Shown one piece after another: positions 5,810 through 7,714 of a stretch of DNA of 7,714 nucleotides (positions are counted from its first letter, which is position 1; every line of letters starts with the position of its first letter). This DNA comes from Candidatus Acidiferrales bacterium. Lineage in GTDB: Bacteria; Acidobacteriota; Terriglobia; Acidiferrales; UBA7541. Where the stretch lies: assembly GCA_955651735.1 (NCBI GenBank), contig CATPAM010000095.1:1-7714 (forward strand), read 5' to 3'. The notes beneath the pieces are model-generated. The model was not told where the DNA came from. It saw nothing but the letters and a program-made list of their open reading frames with translations, and did no database searches. Both the position numbers and the translations under genes were made by a program.

Positions 5810-6922
5810 TCACAAATTCTCAAGGCGCGCGGTGTTCGTATGGGCGGAGTTTTCGTGTGAGGTACGCGGCAAATCGGCTGCAGGCTCCGGCGCCGCTTTG
5901 GGAATCTTATCGAGCGCATCCGCAATCGACCTCACCAGTTCCCGCACGCCCTCGCCCGTAGCCGCCGATATCGCGTGAAACTCCAGCCCGCGCTCCCTGC
6001 AAAATTCGCGCAGTGCCTCCAGCCGCGAGCGCTCCGTCGTGGCGTCCAGCTTCGTCGCCACCACGATCACCGGCTTCTCAGCCAGCGAATCGCTGAACGC
6101 TTGCAGTTCTCCCGAAATCACTTCGAACGAATGAATCGGGTCTGCGTCCGACGCGTCGCTGGTATCAATCAGATGTACCAGCAGCCGCGTGCGCTCCACG
6201 TGCCGCAAGAATCGAATCCCCAACCCCGCGCCCTCGTGCGCCCCTTCAATCAATCCCGGCAGATCGGCGACCACATACGTTCGCCCGATCTCTCTCCCCT
6301 CACTGCCTCCGCCGCCGTCCGCGTTCACCACGCCCAGGTTCGGCTCCAGCGTCGTAAACGGATAGTTCGCAATCTTCGGCCGCGCCGCCGAAATCACAGA
6401 AATCAGCGTCGACTTCCCCGCGTTTGGAAAGCCCACCAACCCCACGTCAGCCAGCAACCGCAACTCCAGCCGCAACTGCCGCTCATCCCCGGGAAACCCA
6501 TCCTCATGTTCCCGCGGAGCCTGGTGCCACGGCTTCGCAAAATTCTGATTCCCCCGTCCGCCCCGGCCGCCTTTCGCCACCAGCACCCGCTGTCCCGGCG
6601 CTGCCAAATCCGCAATGGTCTCGCCGCTATCGTCGAACACTAGCGTCCCCACCGGCACCCGCAAAATCATGTCCGCGCCCGAATGCCCTGTGCAGTTCGA
6701 GCCTTCTCCGTGACGCCCGCGATCCGCCTTGAATTCGCGATTGTAGCGGTAGCGCAGCAGCGTGTTGTCGTTTGGATTCGCTTCCAGGTAGATGCTGCCG
6801 CCGTGTCCGCCATCGCCGCCGGACGGCCCCCCGCGGGGCACGAATTTCTCCCGCCGGAACGCCACGCAGCCATTCCCGCCGTTCCCGGCTTTCACAAGGA
6901 TTTTTGCTTCGTCAACAAACAC
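5810..6922 (-). CDS. obgE: GTPase ObgE/CgtA, ribosome assembly factor
   Basis: Essential GTPase acting in 50S subunit maturation and stress signalling. Residues 1-158 form the glycine-rich Obg fold (for example [14 protein letters not shown] at 30-43 and [12 protein letters not shown] at 117-128). The G domain follows: G1 GFPNAGKS (164-171), switch I around [11 protein letters not shown] (187-197), G3 DLPGLIEGA (220-228), G4 TKLD (290-293, with Thr in place of the more usual Asn) and G5 SAATGEG (319-325). A short Gly-rich insertion (203-206) lies between switch I and G3. After about residue 345 only a polar 25-residue tail remains, so the C-terminal OCT domain is absent, as in many lineages. 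The start is GTG at 6922, with AGAGGA ten bases upstream and AGGG three bases upstream. It appears to be the first gene of the minus-strand block. rplU and rpmA, frequent obgE neighbours, are not next to it here. Confidence 0.97.
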   Translation of the reverse strand: MFVDEAKILVKAGNGGNGCVAFRREKFVPRGGPSGGDGGHGGSIYLEANPNDNTLLRYRYNREFKADRGRHGEGSNCTGHSGADMILRVPVGTLVFDDSGETIADLAAPGQRVLVAKGGRGGRGNQNFAKPWHQAPREHEDGFPGDERQLRLELRLLADVGLVGFPNAGKSTLISVISAARPKIANYPFTTLEPNLGVVNADGGGGSEGREIGRTYVVADLPGLIEGAHEGAGLGIRFLRHVERTRLLVHLIDTSDASDADPIHSFEVISGELQAFSDSLAEKPVIVVATKLDATTERSRLEALREFCRERGLEFHAISAATGEGVRELVRSIADALDKIPKAAPEPAADLPRTSHENSAHTNTARLENL

Positions 6923-7003
6923 AGTCCCTACTTCCTCTCAAAAAACGATAACATAGCCATTCAGCGGTGGTGCAAATCAAGAAATTCTCGGAGGCCCTTG
7001 ATC
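6923..7003. promoter_or_regulatory. Divergent promoter region between obgE and the hydrolase gene
   Basis: This 81-base gap must hold the start signals of both genes unless either is read from further away. On the minus strand TATGTT (6950-6955) is a possible -10, giving an obgE leader of about 20 bases. On the plus strand the overlapping TAACAT (6949-6954) is a possible -10 for the hydrolase. Neither has a good -35 at normal spacing (TTGATT at 6975-6980 is 19 bases from the minus-strand hexamer). The region is AT-richer than its surroundings. Confidence 0.3.
6990..6994 (+). promoter_or_regulatory. Shine-Dalgarno site of the metallo-hydrolase gene
   Basis: GGAGG lies nine bases before the GTG at 7004 and selects it as the start. 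An in-frame TTG at 6998 is only three bases from the site, which is too close. Confidence 0.65.
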
Positions 7004-7714
7004 GTGTCTCGTACCCGTGTGTGGCTGCGTCGCGCCGTAATTCTGCTCGTGTTCCTGGCCATTCTCGTTGGCGTAGGCGCCTACTTCCTTTATTTCCACC
7101 GCGACGCGCTGCCCGCCGCTCCCCCGCACGCTCGCGTCACACCGACCGTCGCCGCGCTCAAGGGACTCGCCGCCTGCTGGGTTGAAACCGGCAGCACCTT
7201 CACCAGCTTTCCCTTCGCCATGACCGCCGGAAGCATTCTCGTCAAGCATCCCACCGGTGATCTCCTCATCGACACCGGCAATTCCGCGCATTTCGACGAC
7301 GAAATCGGTGCTTACCCGTTCCTTCTGCGCCTCAAGCTCAAAAACCTGGCTGGTCAGCTAAATCCTGAAGTGCCTCTTCCTGAACTCATGCGCCTGGTCG
7401 GCGGCGACCCTGAAAAAATTCGCTGGGTCATACTCTCCCACGTGCACCTGGATCACGCCGGAGGTTTGATGGATCTCCCTCGCGTTGCGGTGCTCCTCAC
7501 CCGTGAAGAACTGCAGTTCGCCTTCGATCCCGCTGTCCAAGCCAAAGGCTTCGTGATTCCCGCGCATACGCAAAGATTTCCGCCCGCCGACGCCCCCACG
7601 CTCAAATTCGATCCTCGCCCGTACGAGACCTTCGATGAAAGCACCGACCTCTACGGTGATGTTACAGTCGTTGTCGTTCCCCTGCGCGGCCACACTGCCG
7701 GCAGCGTCGGCATC
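7004..7714 (+). CDS. Membrane-anchored metallo-beta-lactamase-fold hydrolase (lactonase-like), 3'-truncated by the window
   Basis: The first 237 residues are visible, and the frame is still open at the right edge. Residues 1-10 carry several arginines and residues 11-31 form one hydrophobic segment, so the protein is probably anchored in the inner membrane with its enzyme domain outside, or exported. No signal-peptidase site is obvious. The metallo-beta-lactamase fold follows: LLIDTGNS (87-94) and the metal motif HVHLDH (His146, His148, Asp150, His151) followed by AGG. GHTAGS (229-234) supplies the next metal ligand, His230. The spacing and the HLDHAGG and GHTxGS motifs resemble the branch that includes N-acyl-homoserine lactonases, but the substrate cannot be named; the remaining metal ligands would lie beyond the window. 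The start is GTG with GGAGG nine bases upstream. It is divergent from obgE and has no visible functional link to it. Confidence 0.88.
   Translation, partial: MSRTRVWLRRAVILLVFLAILVGVGAYFLYFHRDALPAAPPHARVTPTVAALKGLAACWVETGSTFTSFPFAMTAGSILVKHPTGDLLIDTGNSAHFDDEIGAYPFLLRLKLKNLAGQLNPEVPLPELMRLVGGDPEKIRWVILSHVHLDHAGGLMDLPRVAVLLTREELQFAFDPAVQAKGFVIPAHTQRFPPADAPTLKFDPRPYETFDESTDLYGDVTVVVVPLRGHTAGSVGI

Noticed and set aside
5975..6643. 222-codon plus-strand frame opposite obgE
   Set aside because: Arg/Pro/Gln-rich shadow translation without a domain; obgE is unambiguous on the other strand.
6967..7185. 72-codon open frame at the start of the hydrolase gene
   Set aside because: It is in another frame; the frame starting at 7004 has the ribosome-binding site, the membrane segment and the metal-site motifs.

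Overview
The window reads as part of a high-GC bacterial chromosome, most likely an acidobacterium (Koribacter/Terriglobales type). That assignment rests on base composition, protein style and gene order, and was not checked by any search. There is no plasmid, phage, CRISPR or tRNA/rRNA signal.

Layout. Positions 1-1620 (+) hold the C-terminal 539 codons of an S9-family serine peptidase whose N-terminus lies left of the window. Positions 1621-2175 are a noncoding spacer between convergent genes. The spacer contains an imperfect hairpin, a short direct repeat, a strong bidirectional intrinsic terminator and a lower-GC stretch of unknown content. From 6922 down to 2176 (-) runs a five-gene block: obgE, nadD, rsfS, a sigma-54 activator without a sensor domain, and glmM. 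Positions 7004-7714 (+) hold the start of a membrane-anchored metallo-beta-lactamase-fold hydrolase, divergent from obgE and cut by the right edge.

How the genes fit together. The minus-strand block joins central housekeeping functions: ribosome assembly GTPase (ObgE), NAD synthesis (NadD), ribosome silencing (RsfS) and the first committed sugar-phosphate step of peptidoglycan precursor supply (GlmM). nadD and rsfS overlap by GTGA, and rsfS and the activator gene overlap by ATGA, so these three are probably translationally coupled. glmM follows after a 150-base gap that contains a candidate extended -10 element, so it may also have its own promoter.

The most unusual point is the PspF-like sigma-54 activator coupled to rsfS, in a place where many bacteria carry rlmH or another housekeeping gene. 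Its GAFTGA loop and ATPase motifs are intact, but it has no receiver, GAF or PAS domain. I see no clearly new defence or mobile system here. The flanking peptidase and hydrolase look like unrelated accessory enzymes.
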